Source of the DNA: Rutidosis leptorrhynchoides
Lineage: Eukaryota; Streptophyta; Magnoliopsida; Asterales; Asteraceae
Direction of reading: 5' to 3'
Length of the DNA: 64,000 bases
Assembly (NCBI RefSeq): GCF_046630445.1
Contig: NC_092338.1
Location: forward strand, 151,452,501 to 151,516,500
Both the position numbers and the translations under genes were made by a program. This document shows, piece after piece, positions 23,601 to 34,696 of this stretch; the stretch's first letter is position 1, and every line of letters begins with the position of its first letter. Under the pieces are notes generated by a model that did no database searches, had not been told where the DNA came from, and was given only the letters and a program-made list of their open reading frames with translations.

Positions 23601-23863
23601 ACTACATTCAAGAAACTGATTTCGATGTAACATATTTGTATTGTAAACCATTATGTAATGGTCGTGTGTAAACAGGATATTTTAGATTATCATTATTTGA
23701 TAATCTACGTAAAGCTTTTTAAACCTTTATTTATGAAATAAAGGTTATGGTTTGTTTTAAAAATGAATGCAGTCTTTGAAAAACGTCTCATATAGAGGTC
23801 AAAACCTCGCAACGAAATCAATTAATATGGAACGTTTTTAATCAATAAGAACGGGACATTTCA
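20614..23863 (+). repeat. 3' LTR of element B (3250 bp)
   Basis: Same length as the 5' LTR and about 99 percent identical by eye. The differences are nearly all single substitutions spread along its length. Confidence 0.95.
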
Positions 23864-24405
23864 GGGGAATAATAGGAGGAGGTATTTTTGTTACACTCAT
23901 TGGAGAGTATTTGGGTGTAGATAGGGATCAAGGGGGTCTACTTTTGGAATGTAGGGAATAGGTTGAGCCTTTAGGATTGAGGGTCTATCAGGATGCTAAA
24001 GTATTAAAAAGCATATGCAATCAGGCAATACCCTATGTTGGTAATCATCCTCAGGTAGAGATAGGTTCAGATGAGGAAATGGAGGAAGCAGATGACATTA
24101 GGGATGTCATTAGGGAGGCTATGACTGACATCTACCAGCGTGTAGATGAGGTAGAAATGACAAACGAGGAGAGACATAGACGGTACGAGCAGTGGCAAGC
24201 CCGGAATGAGTACGCGCATTCCAGGCAACGACAGCATGATAGATGGGACTATCATCAGCGTCAGATCATGAGTCGGCTATCACCTCAGGATCACTATGTA
24301 CCGACCCGACCTGCTTACTATCCTCCACACCAGCCCGAGATGAGACCTCCATATACTCTCTACGATCCTAACCAGGCCTACCAGTACACCTATCACCAAC
24401 CATGA
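23864..24405 (+). pseudogene. Env-position ORF of element A, C-terminal part after B
   Basis: With one copy of the gggga target duplication removed, the frame from 10772 continues as IIGGGIFVTLIGEYLG. A TAG at 23958-23960 follows, then the same frame runs to TGA at 24403. This part is acidic, then rich in Arg, Gln, His and Tyr (QWQARNEYAHSRQRQHDRW; YTYHQP at the end). The segment GIFVTLIGEYLG is mildly hydrophobic but too short and too polar around it to be a clear membrane anchor. Function unknown, as for the N-terminal part. Confidence 0.6.
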
Positions 24406-25406
24406 AACCCGACCGATGACATGAACTGGAACCCCTATCCAGATTGATATAGTTCCGTTGATGATTTTTATGATTTTTATCTTTTTATTATTTTTATTTA
24501 TTTATGTTTAAGCATACAAATATTGATACTTTTATGTAATATTTAATATTTTTATTATGTTGTACTAATATTTCATATTTGATTTGAAAGTGGGATTTTA
24601 AGTCTCATTTCAAATTACCATGCATGTTTATATTTGTATGTATGTATATTGTCAATTGTATACAACAGGGTAAAACAGCGCATTTTCAAAGACTGGCATT
24701 AAGTTCAGCAAAAGCTACTAATTTTGCCGACAAAACGAAAAACAAATGTGATGTAACAACAAGACGGAATGAACAAATGATGTGCACCATTTATCATTCA
24801 GCAAACAAACGTCAATATGTTTGGAAACTTTGGTAAAATTTAGTCATTTTTCTACGCTAATCACCCTCAATAATTTAAATTATTACTGATTTCTTGCAAA
24901 TGAGGGCATTGCAAGATCTTAAGTGTGGGAAGGGGTTAAATTCTTTCGGATTTTTAAATTTTTTTTTAAACACTTGGTTACCATTAAAAATACTAGTAAC
25001 GCAGTAGTTGTATTAGAATCTAGTGCTCTCCGATAATAAAGAACAGCCCTAGTCTTATATACTGACTACCCAATTCTAGTAAAATTTTTAAAATTTTCAA
25101 TTAAATGAATTCAAAATCATGTTTATACATATTTATGAACGATAAAACTAGGTGTTAACACCGAAATTATTGTTACCTCGGAAAGGACATAAATTGATAA
25201 ACAACCCAAAATGTTAGAATTCATTTAAAATGGAATAGAGGACAATAAAAAGGCAAAGAAAGGAAAATAAAAGCCAAGTGTGGAAAAAATTTACCAAGTT
25301 ATTTAAAACATATATCACATATTTTTGTACAAATAACTGAAGATACTTTTGTTTTGGACAATTTTATCAGTTTTACCCAATTTCTTATAATATATTTGAA
25401 AGAAAG

Positions 25407-25535
25407 ATGGATCTACACGATGAATCAATTCCATCATTAAAAGGAAGTAAAGTCTTCCGAAAAAGACACGCGCTTCTTGATTTAGGTCAGGAAGTTGTCG
25501 TCCAGACCAGTTGTAGAGTCTATGACAAACCTTGA
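25407..25535 (+). CDS. 42-codon ORF in the 3' region of element A, doubtful
   Basis: ATG to TGA, encoding MDLHDESIPSLKGSKVFRK and 23 further residues. No motif is recognised. It is the only short frame here with a natural-looking start and codon use, but chance is a fair explanation. Confidence 0.2.
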   Translation: MDLHDESIPSLKGSKVFRKRHALLDLGQEVVVQTSCRVYDKP

Positions 25536-26568
25536 AAAGTTTTCTCGAAAATCAGCTAGAAATCCACGGACCTCAGCATCAAACAGGGTCGCCAAGTGGT
25601 CAGACTTATCCTAACCATGAGAGGATCTGTCTCGTAAAATGGGGAGGGCGCCGTGCAAATTAGCTTGATAAGACTAATGAATCAGATCCCCAGAAAGGAT
25701 AATCTCCTTAAAGATCAAAAATCAGCTTTTAAGAATGATATTACTCAATCCTAGAGATTGACTTTTAAAGATTGAGAATTACAAACTCATGGAATTCAAT
25801 GATATCTAAACTCGAGCTTGAACGAGAAAATATTTTGATCAAAATTACAAACCGATTTGTTTTCTGAAAATCCATTTTTAATGCGTTCATTACCATTGAA
25901 CGTAAAATTCTAGGAATTCACCTGGAATTCATTAGGTCACCTGAACCAAATCGGGTGTCAACCGTAAGAACGGTGGTTGCATAGCATGGTCAAAGACAGG
26001 ACCTTGTGCCAGACCAAAAAATTATAGGGTGAGCTTTACTATTGCTCCTACAAAGGATAGTAATTGCATCCGACACGATATAGACCATAATTAAAAGCAT
26101 GTCAGGGGACATTGCCTTAACAGTTGCTTGTTCAACGCTTTCCTTTACAACCGGACAGTAGTTTACCGAAAGATAAAATACGGAGCAAGTAAACTAGACG
26201 TGTTGCTTTCCCAATACAAGGTTAGCAAGTGGGTGACACAAAACCACAAGTTTTGAGCTAAAATTTTCAAATCTGAAACCCACCAAACCCACAAAAAGAT
26301 TTTGCAAACACCGGTGAAGGGTTATTCCGGAAAACTTATCTAGGGTAAAAGCTAGATTGAATTTTCAAAAGATCAAATGTTTTCATAAAGATCCAATTTC
26401 CTTAAGGATCTAAATTTTCATAGTCATGTGGGACTGTAAAACTACAACGTTACTATCATTGTTCATACCGCCGTATAGAAATCACTGATGTACAAAGTGT
26501 GAAGAATAAAGAAGTGATTCTAGTATTTTTATTTCAAGACTATATTGCTTGAGGACAAGCAACGCTCA

Positions 26569-26582
26569 AGTGTGGGAATATT
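26569..26582 (+). other. Polypurine tract of element A
   Basis: AAGTGTGGGAATATT lies directly before the LTR start TGATAATGCT at 26583. This is the expected plus-strand primer. Confidence 0.75.
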
Positions 26583-27050
26583 TGATAATGCTAAAAACGA
26601 ACATATATTTCATATCATTATTCCTCAAGAAAGACAAGCTTTTAGTTGCAATTGTTCTATTTACAAGTGATATTCGTTTAAATAATAAAAGGTGAAGACA
26701 AAAGACAGATTCGACGAATTGAAGACGCAAACGACCAAAAAGCTAAAAAGTACAAAGTACAATCAAAGTGGTTCAAATTATTGATGAGAAACGTCTCGAA
26801 ATTACAAGAGTACAAGACGCAAAAAGCTAAATACAAGATATTAAATTGTACGAAAAGATGTTCGAAAATCCGGAACCGGGACCAGAGTGAACTCTCAACG
26901 CTCGACGCAACGGACTAAAAATTACGAGTCACCTATGCACATAAATATAATATAATATTTAAATAATTCTTAAAATTATTTATATATTATATATATATTT
27001 ATAAACCGTCGGCAAGAAGCAAACAAGCTCATGTGAGCTGGAAAAGCAGG

Positions 27051-27127
27051 CCATGCGATCGCATGGCCTGGCAGTTATAAAACCATGCGATCACATGGTG
27101 AACAGTATCTGGTCACACTCCTATAAA
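27051..27127 (+). promoter_or_regulatory. Core promoter of element A LTR: two palindromes, 32-bp spacing, TATA box
   Basis: CCATGCGATCGCATGG (27051-27066) and CCATGCGATCACATGG (27083-27098) start 32 bp apart. TATAAA at 27122-27127 begins 23 bases after the second. Two perfect or near-perfect palindromes on one helical face next to a TATA box look like binding sites for a dimeric activator or repressor. The same layout occurs in the LTRs of D and E. Confidence 0.75.
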
Positions 27128-27182
27128 TTTCGCAGTTTGGTGATCAATTTAACACATCTTTTTCTTTATCTATCTCTCACTC

Positions 27183-27183
<1 letters not shown>

Positions 27184-27242
<59 letters not shown>
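27184..27242. repeat. TA microsatellite in element A LTR
   Basis: About 29 uninterrupted TA dinucleotides, 60 bases downstream of the TATA box and so probably in the transcribed leader. Confidence 0.95.
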
Positions 27243-27245
<3 letters not shown>

Positions 27246-28330
27246 ATTTTAATTATAATAATAAGGGTATGTTAGCAAATGTTGTAAGGGTGTAAGTCGA
27301 AATTCTGTCCGTGTAACGCTACGTTATTTTTAATCATTGTAAGTTATGTTCAACCTTTTTAAATTAATGTCTCGTAGCTAAGTTATTATTATGCTTATTT
27401 AAGCCGAAGTAATCGTGATGTTGGGCTAAATATTAAAATTGGGTAATTGGGCTTTGGACCATAATTGGGGTTTGGATAAAAGAACGACACTTGTGGAAAT
27501 TAGACTATGGGCTATTAATGGATTTTATATTAACTTAACGATACCTCGTTAATTTAATATATAGACTTATAATTTGACATATTTATATATAACCACATAC
27601 GCTTGACTGGGTACGGTGGGCGGGATATCTATAAATACCAATAATTGTTCATTTTACCAGACACATGATTGGATTAATAGTTAATGGACTAGTTAAAACA
27701 GGGGTGGATTATATTCAAGGGTAATTGGTGTAATTGTTAACAAAGTAGTAAAACCTTGGACTACACGCAGTCGATAACCTGGTGTATTCATTAAACAAAG
27801 TATTAAGACCTTGTTACAATTCGAATCCCCAATTAGTTGGAATATTTAACTTCAGGAATAAGAATAATTTGATGAAGACTTCCGCACTTTATGATTATGA
27901 CTGATGGACTATTATGGACAAATCCGTATGGACATATCAAATAATCCAGGACAAAGAACAATTAACCCATGGTAATAAACTAAAATCAACACGTCAAACA
28001 TCATGATTACGGAAGTTTAAATAAGCATAATTCCTTTATTTCATATTTAATTTCCTTTATTTCATATTTAATTACACTTTTAATTATCGCACTTTAATTT
28101 ATTGTCATTTTAATTATCGTACTTTTTTAATTATCGCTACTTTATTTATTGTCATTTACTTTACGCACTTTTATTTATCGCAATTTCATTATTATCTTTT
28201 ACTTTACGCTTTAAATTAAGTTATATTTATTTTTAATATTTTACATTAGGTTTTAACTGCGACTAAAGTTTTAAAATCGACAAACCGGTCATTAAACAGT
28301 AAAAACCCCCTTTTTATAATAATAATATTA

Positions 28331-28332
<2 letters not shown>

Positions 28333-28403
<71 letters not shown>
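28333..28403. repeat. Second TA microsatellite in element A LTR
   Basis: About 35 TA dinucleotides near the 3' end of the LTR. Confidence 0.95.
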
Positions 28404-28409
<6 letters not shown>

Positions 28410-28649
28410 TTATACAAATATAGTTTTTTAAAATATAGCGTTAAACTTGGCTAAGATCCCTATGGAACGAACCGGACTTACTAAAAACTACACTACTGTA
28501 CGATTAGGTACACTGCCTATAAGTGTTGTAGCAAGGTTTAGGTATATCCATTCTTTAAATAAATAAATAACTTGTGTAAAACTATATCGTATTTAATAGT
28601 ATTTCCTTGTAAAAACATAACTATTTTGTACACACCTCTATGCACATCA

Positions 28650-30444
28650 GAAACCCCCACTACTCCGACACACATTCGCCAATTTTTAGGTCTCGCCGGT
28701 TACTACCGAAGATTTATTGAAGGTTTCTCTCTGATTGCGCGTCCTTTGACCGCGCTGACTCACAAAGGGAAGAAGTTCATTTGGGAACCCGCACACGTAT
28801 CAGCATTTCAAACATTAAAGAAGAAGTTAACCACCGCACCTATCTTATCTCTTCCTGAAGGCAGTGACGATTTCGTCATCTATTGCGATGCTTCAAAAAG
28901 TGGTTTTGGTTGTGTACTAATGCAACGAACAAAGGTTATCGCTTATGCCTCCCGACAATTGAAGATTCACGAGCGGAACTACACTACTCACGACCTTGAA
29001 CTTGGAGCCGGTGTCTTTGCGCTCAAATTGTGGAGACACTATTTGTATGGAACTAAAAGTACTATTTTCACCGACCACAAGAGCCTCCAACACATCTTTG
29101 ATCAGAAGCAACTGAATATGAGGCAGTGTCGATGGATCGAGACACTGAACGACTACGATTATGAACTCCGTTATCACCCTGGCAAGGCCAATGTTGTTGC
29201 TGATGCTTTAAGCCGAAAGGAGAGGACGGCACCTCTTCGTGTTCGGGCACTGAACATCACCATACATTCGAATCTCAACAGCCAGATCAGAGTAGCCCAA
29301 GATGAGGCTCTCAAAGAGGAGAATATATCTCACAAAAATTTGAACATTCTTGTCTCTCGATTCGAGGTTAGGGAAACTGGACTCCGATGTTATGTCGGAA
29401 GAATTTGGGTACCTTGTTATGGAGATCTACGAAACCTTATATTAGATGAAGTCCACAAGTCGAGATATTCGATTCATCCCGGAGCGGACAAAATGTACCA
29501 CGATCTTAAGGAACAGTACTGGTGGATGAATCTTAAGAAGGATGTTGCAACTTATGTTGGAAAGTGTTTGACTTGTTCGAAAGTTAAGGCCGAACATCAA
29601 AGACCTTCTGGGTTACTTCAGCAACTAGAAATCCCGCAATGGAAGTAAGAAAGGATAACAATGGATTTCATAACCAAGCTACCAAAGACGGTGGGAGGAT
29701 ACGATACCATCTGGTTATCATTGACCGTCTTACTAAATCTGCACACTTCTTGGCTATGAAGGAAACGGATACGATAGAGAGACTCGCTCAACTATACATT
29801 AAGGAGGTTGTATCTCGTCATGGTGTACCTTTATCGATCATCTCAGATCGTGATCCCCGTTTTGCTTCTAGATTTTAGCGTTCTTTGCAAGAAGCCATGG
29901 GAACTCGTCTCGACATGAGTACTGCTTATCACCCACAGACCAACGGGCAAAGTGAACGAACGATCCAGAACTTGGAAGACATGTTGCATGCATGTGTTAT
30001 CGATTTTGGAAAGGCCTGGGAAAGGCATTTGCCGTTAGCCGAATTCTCGTACAACAACACTTATCACTCGAGTATTAATGCCGCACCTTTTTAAGCGTTG
30101 TATGGCCGCAAGTGCCGATCTCCTATTTGTTGGGCCGAAGTAGGTGAAAAGCAAATCACCGGACCCGAGGTAGTCCATGAAACAACGGAGAAGATTGCTC
30201 AGATTCAAGCTAGACTTAAGAGGGCCCGTGATCGTCAAAAGAGTTATGCCGACCTTAAACGTGAAGACTTTGAATTCAACGTAGGTGACCGTGTAATGTT
30301 GAAGGTTGCACCTTGGAAAGGTGTGATTTGTTTGGGAAAACGTGGAAAGTTGAACCCACGATACATTGGACCTTTTGAAATTTTGAAACGTGTTGGACCC
30401 GTTGCTTACCGTCAAGACCTTCCGACACAATTGAGCTCAGTTCA
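28650..30444 (+). pseudogene. pol: RT C-terminus, RNase H and integrase of element C, broken
   Basis: Begins in mid-RT with [21 protein letters not shown], so the first part of pol lies beyond element A. RNase H ([16 protein letters not shown]-like FTDHKSL), integrase HHCC ([13 protein letters not shown] ... [12 protein letters not shown]) and core ([26 protein letters not shown]) are all present. Lesions: TAA at 29646, a frame change near 29690-29715, TAG for Trp at 29876 and TAA for Glu at 30092. At 30444 element D interrupts the frame after PTQLSSVH. Confidence 0.9.
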
Positions 30445-31408
30445 TGTGACGATCGCTCCAAATCTATATGGGCGAACACGTCATTCATCGATTTCATTGC
30501 GAGGTTTTTGACCTCTATATGATACGTTTTGTAAACATTGCATTCTTTTGAAAAGGCACACCATCAATGAATATTTAAATCAAAGGTTTTCGACATGTGA
30601 TGATTTCTACATATAGACAATCATCGTAAATAATAGTTTACAATAGTACTTCCGTTGACAATGCAGTCAAAATAAGATACATGGTGATGATTTGGTGAAT
30701 GCAACGTTTCCTTGGAAAATATGCCATGTAAGACTCCATGCACATAGCTTGTCTAACATATAAGCAAACAGCGGAAGACTTCTAGGAAACCTGAGAATAA
30801 ACATACTTAAAAGTGTCAACACAAAGGTTGGTAATATTCAAAAATCCAATTTATCAATCTCGTAAACAAGTTGTTTAAATCTTAATTGCAGATTCAAAAG
30901 CAATTTCAATTAACGTCAATCATAATTCAGTTGATCATATCTTTTAATCCGTTCATCGAAATTACGCGATTTCTAAATGAAAAGTTATTGATTTTTCGCC
31001 AGCTTTCCAAAAACATGTATATCATATACCTTTTACCAGTAATATATGTATTTAATTCGTGATTTATTATAAACTGTTTAACGACGAAATTTAGTATACA
31101 AGCATGCATAAACATATATACTCGAGCACTAGACATGTATACACTATTAATATATAAAAGATAAGATATGAATGCTCACGTATCAATATTGTGATTCAAT
31201 ATTGCAGGAAAGTACGTAGACGCAACGAAAATGATAAATGCTAGGTTGACCTTTGACTCATGATCATAACCCCCAAGCAATACCCATAACCTCCATAGTT
31301 ATAACCCATAATTTCCTTAGCTCTATCTCGCTCGAAAAGCTTGTTTTGAAAATAACCCGCTCATGACCTCGTCGTAGTATTTTATGTATAATATTAATAA
31401 TAATATAA

Positions 31409-31537
<129 letters not shown>

Positions 31538-31587
31538 CTGAGTGACATAAAAAGGTTTAAATGCAATGGATTCGGCAGAAACTTGGG

Positions 31588-31665
31588 CTATTTATAGAAG
31601 AATTCTGATTCCTGACCGCTTGCGATTGCATGGGTTTTATGCCTATTTCTCATGCGATCGCATGA
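31588..31665 (-). promoter_or_regulatory. Core promoter of D 3' LTR: palindrome pair (one decayed) and TATA box
   Basis: Sites at 31618-31633 (decayed) and 31650-31665 (TCATGCGATCGCATGA, a perfect palindrome) start 32 bp apart. The - strand box CTATAAATAG lies at 31589-31598. Confidence 0.7.
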
Positions 31666-32435
31666 CCCCAAAATCCAACTCACAATTTTTTTGTTTTCTT
31701 GTTTGTCAACATATTATTATTATATATATATATATATATATAATATATAATTTAAATAATTAATTATATATTATATTAAATTCATGTGCATAGTTGACTT
31801 GTAATTTTCGTTCCGATGACTCGTACGTTGTCACTCGACTTATGTCCCGGTTCCGGTTTCTCGAACGCATTTTTGTACGCTTAGAAAACTCGCAATTTAC
31901 GTTTTGTGACTCGTACCTTTGTCAAAATATAGTCTTAAATTATCAATAAACTATATCATTCAAAGTGTATCTTAAACTTTTGAGTGTTTTGGTCATTTAC
32001 TTCTATAAATCATTGTCTCGCTATTTGTTAATATATATATATATATATATATATATAATAACAAATCGTTTTATGACCAAGTTAATATATATTTTCAACA
32101 TTCATAAACACGTTTTAAATATACGTCGCAAGTTATTCATACAATTAATATTCCAACTTATCATATATATTCAAATAAATATTTAAACCAATAAGTTTAA
32201 TGTACGGTATCAAACAATTAATACATTGTTACGTTTTCAAGTTATAGTATATATATGTATCTATATACATATAATTGTACGCGAATCGTCAAGAACAACC
32301 GAAAGGTATTTGAATATATGAAAGTAGTTCAAAAAATTTGAGATTCGGTTTTACAGACGTTGCTTATCGTGTCGGAAACGTTAAATCATTTAAAGATAAA
32401 GTTTAAATTTGATCAAAAATTTTCGGGTTGTCACA

Positions 32436-32474
32436 GTACCTACCCGTTAAAGAAATTTCGTCCCGAAATTTGAG
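32436..32474 (-). other. Plus-strand priming region of element D
   Basis: On the - strand AAATTTCGGGACGAAATTTC then AACGGGTAGGTAC directly precede the 3' LTR, as in B, E and G. Confidence 0.8.
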
Positions 32475-32787
32475 TGAGGTTGTCATGGCTAACAATAAAA
32501 ATGTTTTCATGACGAATATGAGTTGGTAAATAGAATTTTATTACCATTGAATAATACGGATAAAACAATTCGATTACTCGAAGCGTATGAGAGAAGTTAT
32601 CGTAATAGAGTGAAATGGAGAATAGAGATTCGTCTTATCTCTTGATATAGTAACGATTGATTTTTGGAATTTAAGGAATAGAAAATCTTCATAATTTAAA
32701 TAAGATTTGATTCTTTGGAATTTAAGGAAATTAGGATTTCCTTTGATTAAATGCGTAATCTGCCTCGATTGCTATGTCTGATATTTT

Positions 32788-32800
32788 GCTATAAATTGAC
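32788..32800 (+). promoter_or_regulatory. TATA box for antisense ORF in element D
   Basis: GCTATAAATTGACC on the + strand, about 80 bases before the ATG at 32875, followed by a CT-rich leader (CTTCCG, TTCACCACTCC) typical of plant transcription starts. Confidence 0.45.
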
Positions 32801-32874
32801 CTCTTCCGTTTCATTTATTTTCACCACTCCTATAATCTTCTTTCTTATTTCATACTTACAAAAGATTTGTGAAA

Positions 32875-33048
32875 ATGCTTCATCCAGTTCTGATTCTTGA
32901 TATTTTCTTGGCTATCATATCATTCATTCTTCTTTTTCATCTGCCACCAGAGAAGGTTATTTTCTTCTACTATTACCTTGGGGTTATATTGTTTTTCATT
33001 CTCCCGTGTCTTTATATTGCTATACGTATTGATATACATGGTTTGTAA
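32875..33048 (+). CDS. Small membrane protein ORF, antisense in element D
   Basis: 57 codons from ATG to TAA. The product has two hydrophobic helices, about residues 4-21 (VLILDIFLAIISFILLFH) and 30-50 (FFYYYLGVILFFILPCLYIAI), joined by a short LPPEK turn, so it should form a membrane hairpin. The family is not recognised. It reads opposite to D, next to the 3' LTR, with a TATA box 80 bases upstream, an arrangement like the antisense gene of element F. It could be a captured host small ORF, a viroporin-like factor or chance in AT-rich sequence; the combination of TATA, leader and regular hydrophobic pattern argues mildly against chance. Confidence 0.4.
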   Translation: MLHPVLILDIFLAIISFILLFHLPPEKVIFFYYYLGVILFFILPCLYIAIRIDIHGL

Positions 33049-33603
33049 TTTCGGGGTTGTTTTTGGGCTTTATATTTTACATTATATTTCGAAGCTTCAT
33101 GCTTTCATTTTTTTCTTCCCGACTTTAAGTCAAGCGAATAATGGTCCATAGTTCGTAGCTATACATTTCGGAATGAACATAGTTAATGTTCTAAGAAAGA
33201 AACGGTAATGGCACAATCTGACTTGTCAAATTACCAGAATACCTCAAAAAAGACCGAATCATCAAGAAAAATATTTTCTTGATATGTTAAGAGGTTAAAT
33301 AGAATGAAAGAGTTATGTAACATGGTTCATGATGAGGGTATGATCTGTGAACCTTTATCACGTTCCATTAGAAACTCAGCATGACTTACTGTAATATAAT
33401 CACGTTGATCAAATGTCATTATATTATACTAACTCATGCTTCAATTCCCAACACTACTTCAAAAACATCCATTTTTTGAAATTTTCAGAAATTATAAACT
33501 AAAATAGTTTCTTTTATTTATGCTGTAACACAGATAGCGTGAAGAGATAAATAATTTCGGATGATAATAGTTATGAAGATATCTTCAGAAATATCGAAGA
33601 TAT

Positions 33604-33929
33604 TTATAATGAAAGATATGATAATATCTTAGAATTTCTAATATCGAAGGATAATGAAGAAGATTTGTTCGTAACGGATTTTGAGTCAGGAGCAAGGTAT
33701 TCGTTAATGACTTCAGCAGATACTGAATCATTTGTATTCTTTGAAGGCATGTTTAGTCTTTGTGATTTATCCACAGCCTCCTTCATGGTCTGCTCAATCC
33801 GTTTTCAGTTCCAAACCTTCTCTTTTTCTCAGCTTTACCACCATACTGTTCTTTATCATTAAACTTTTGACTGTTAAGGTCGTTTACAATTTTTACTGCT
33901 TCATCAGCATTTTTCCAAAATTCGGAGAA
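33604..33929 (-). pseudogene. Poly(A)-binding-protein-like fragment (RRM3 end, linker, RRM4 start) in element D
   Basis: Read on the - strand from 33929: FSEFWKNADEAVKIVNDLN then QKFNDKEQYGGKAEKKRRF. This matches the pattern of cytoplasmic PABP RRM3 (NF-ENADDA-AV--LN-KKF-DKEWYVG-AQKKSER). After a frameshift near 33805 the next frame gives IEQTMKEAVDKSQRLN, matching the PABP linker, then KNTNDSVSAEVINEYLAP, matching RRM4 (KNLDDSV-DEKL-E-FAPFG). Key aromatic and glycine positions are lost, and reading stops at 33604. PABP binds mRNA poly(A) tails. Order and spacing over about 100 residues make coincidence unlikely. I infer transduplication of a host PABP exon into a non-autonomous element. Confidence 0.68.
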
Positions 33930-34662
33930 CTAGTTTCGCAGTTTGGGTGTTTTTCAGAAACTTCACCTTCGAAGTAAATAAGTCTAGGAGATAGACATTA
34001 TATGTATATATATAACTGTTGGCGTAGAATTGCTGCGAAATTCGAAATACTGATTGCTAATTTCCGGTAGTTGGTATGGCAATTACCGCTACAAGATGTG
34101 GATGAGTACATGATAGGGTTTCAATGAACAATTATAATAGTTTTTCGGAGAGACATTAAGTCACAGATTAATGAATTTGCTGGAACATTTACTGTTAATG
34201 TGGTGGAACATGAAAGGTTCCCCAGTAACAAAAACGTATATGCCAAAGTTACAAGTCTGAAAGGTCGTCGTTGACTGGTTGAACGATTGATAATACTGGA
34301 TACTTTTGAAAAGGAATTGCAAGGTTATTTTCAGTAAAAACAATGCTAATGGATCTTGCACAGATTTAAAGTCAAAGTATAGCTTTGAAAGATGTAGAGA
34401 TCTAAGAATGATGTCACCGGTTCAGAGTTATGACTTGGATTATGATCCGTCAATATCAGAATATGCAATTGAATTTGTATGAAAATGATTGTATATAGTT
34501 GTGAGCGTTGTTAATAATTTTTTTTTTTTTGAATCAAAGTTGAAGAATGTACAGTGTAACTTATTAATTGCGAACTTATATATTTTCCGGGTATTACCTA
34601 CCCGTTAAAAATTTCACAATTAATACTTTATACAAAAGAATTTTTATTACCGTCTTTATGAA

Positions 34663-34696
<34 letters not shown>

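Larger units (their letters stand above)
10773..23863 (+). mobile_element. Element B: Tekay/Del-type chromovirus, complete, with passenger genes
   Basis: Two LTRs of exactly 3250 bp, a PBS two bases after the 5' LTR, gag-pol ending in a chromodomain, and a terminal tract before the 3' LTR. The target duplication is gggga at 10768-10772 and 23864-23868, inside the Athila env-position ORF, whose frame is restored when B is removed. By eye the LTRs differ at about 40 sites (about 1.2 percent) with no net indel, so insertion was recent. Despite this, gag-pol carries at least five lesions, while two extra ORFs between PBS and gag are intact. Element G belongs to the same family. Confidence 0.95.
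24406..26582 (+). other. 3' non-coding region of element A up to the polypurine tract
   Basis: About 2.2 kb, mostly without coding potential. PPT-like AAGTGTGGGAAGGGG lies near 24919 and AAGTGTGGAAAAAA near 25277. The 24919-25090 stretch resembles 7872-8040 after pol (shared GTAGTT ... AAAGAAC ... CTAGTCTT order), and one copy of the AAACTAGGT/CCGAAATT motif lies at 25144. The true tract, CAAGTGTGGGAATATT, ends at 26582 just before the LTR. Confidence 0.6.
1..28649 (+). mobile_element. Element A: Athila-lineage Ty3/gypsy retrotransposon, 5' LTR cut by window edge
   Basis: The last 68 bases of the 5' LTR, a tRNA-Asp type primer binding site, gag-PR-RT-RNase H-IN, a second protease-like domain, a zinc-knuckle ORF, an env-position ORF, a polypurine tract and a complete 3' LTR follow in order on the + strand. 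The lineage call rests on the DLGAS protease motif, the PBS, the Athila-like gag and the extra ORF after pol. Element B splits it at 10773-23863. Its right end at 28649 abuts chromovirus pol sequence of element C in mid-gene; the presumed target duplication is gaaac at 28650-28654, but the left copy lies outside the window. The gag-pol frame has at least six stops and two frameshifts, so this copy cannot be autonomous. Confidence 0.9.
26583..28649 (+). repeat. 3' LTR of element A (2067 bp)
   Basis: Starts TGATAATGCTAAAAACG and ends GCACATCA. It contains the promoter palindromes and TATA box (27051-27127), two long TA microsatellites, and a run of short ATTTATCGCA-like degenerate repeats near 28020-28210. 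Confidence 0.93.

Noticed and set aside
27053..27295. ORF with Tyr-Ile repeats
   Set aside because: Translation of the TA microsatellite in A's LTR and the palindrome region; no other coding sign.
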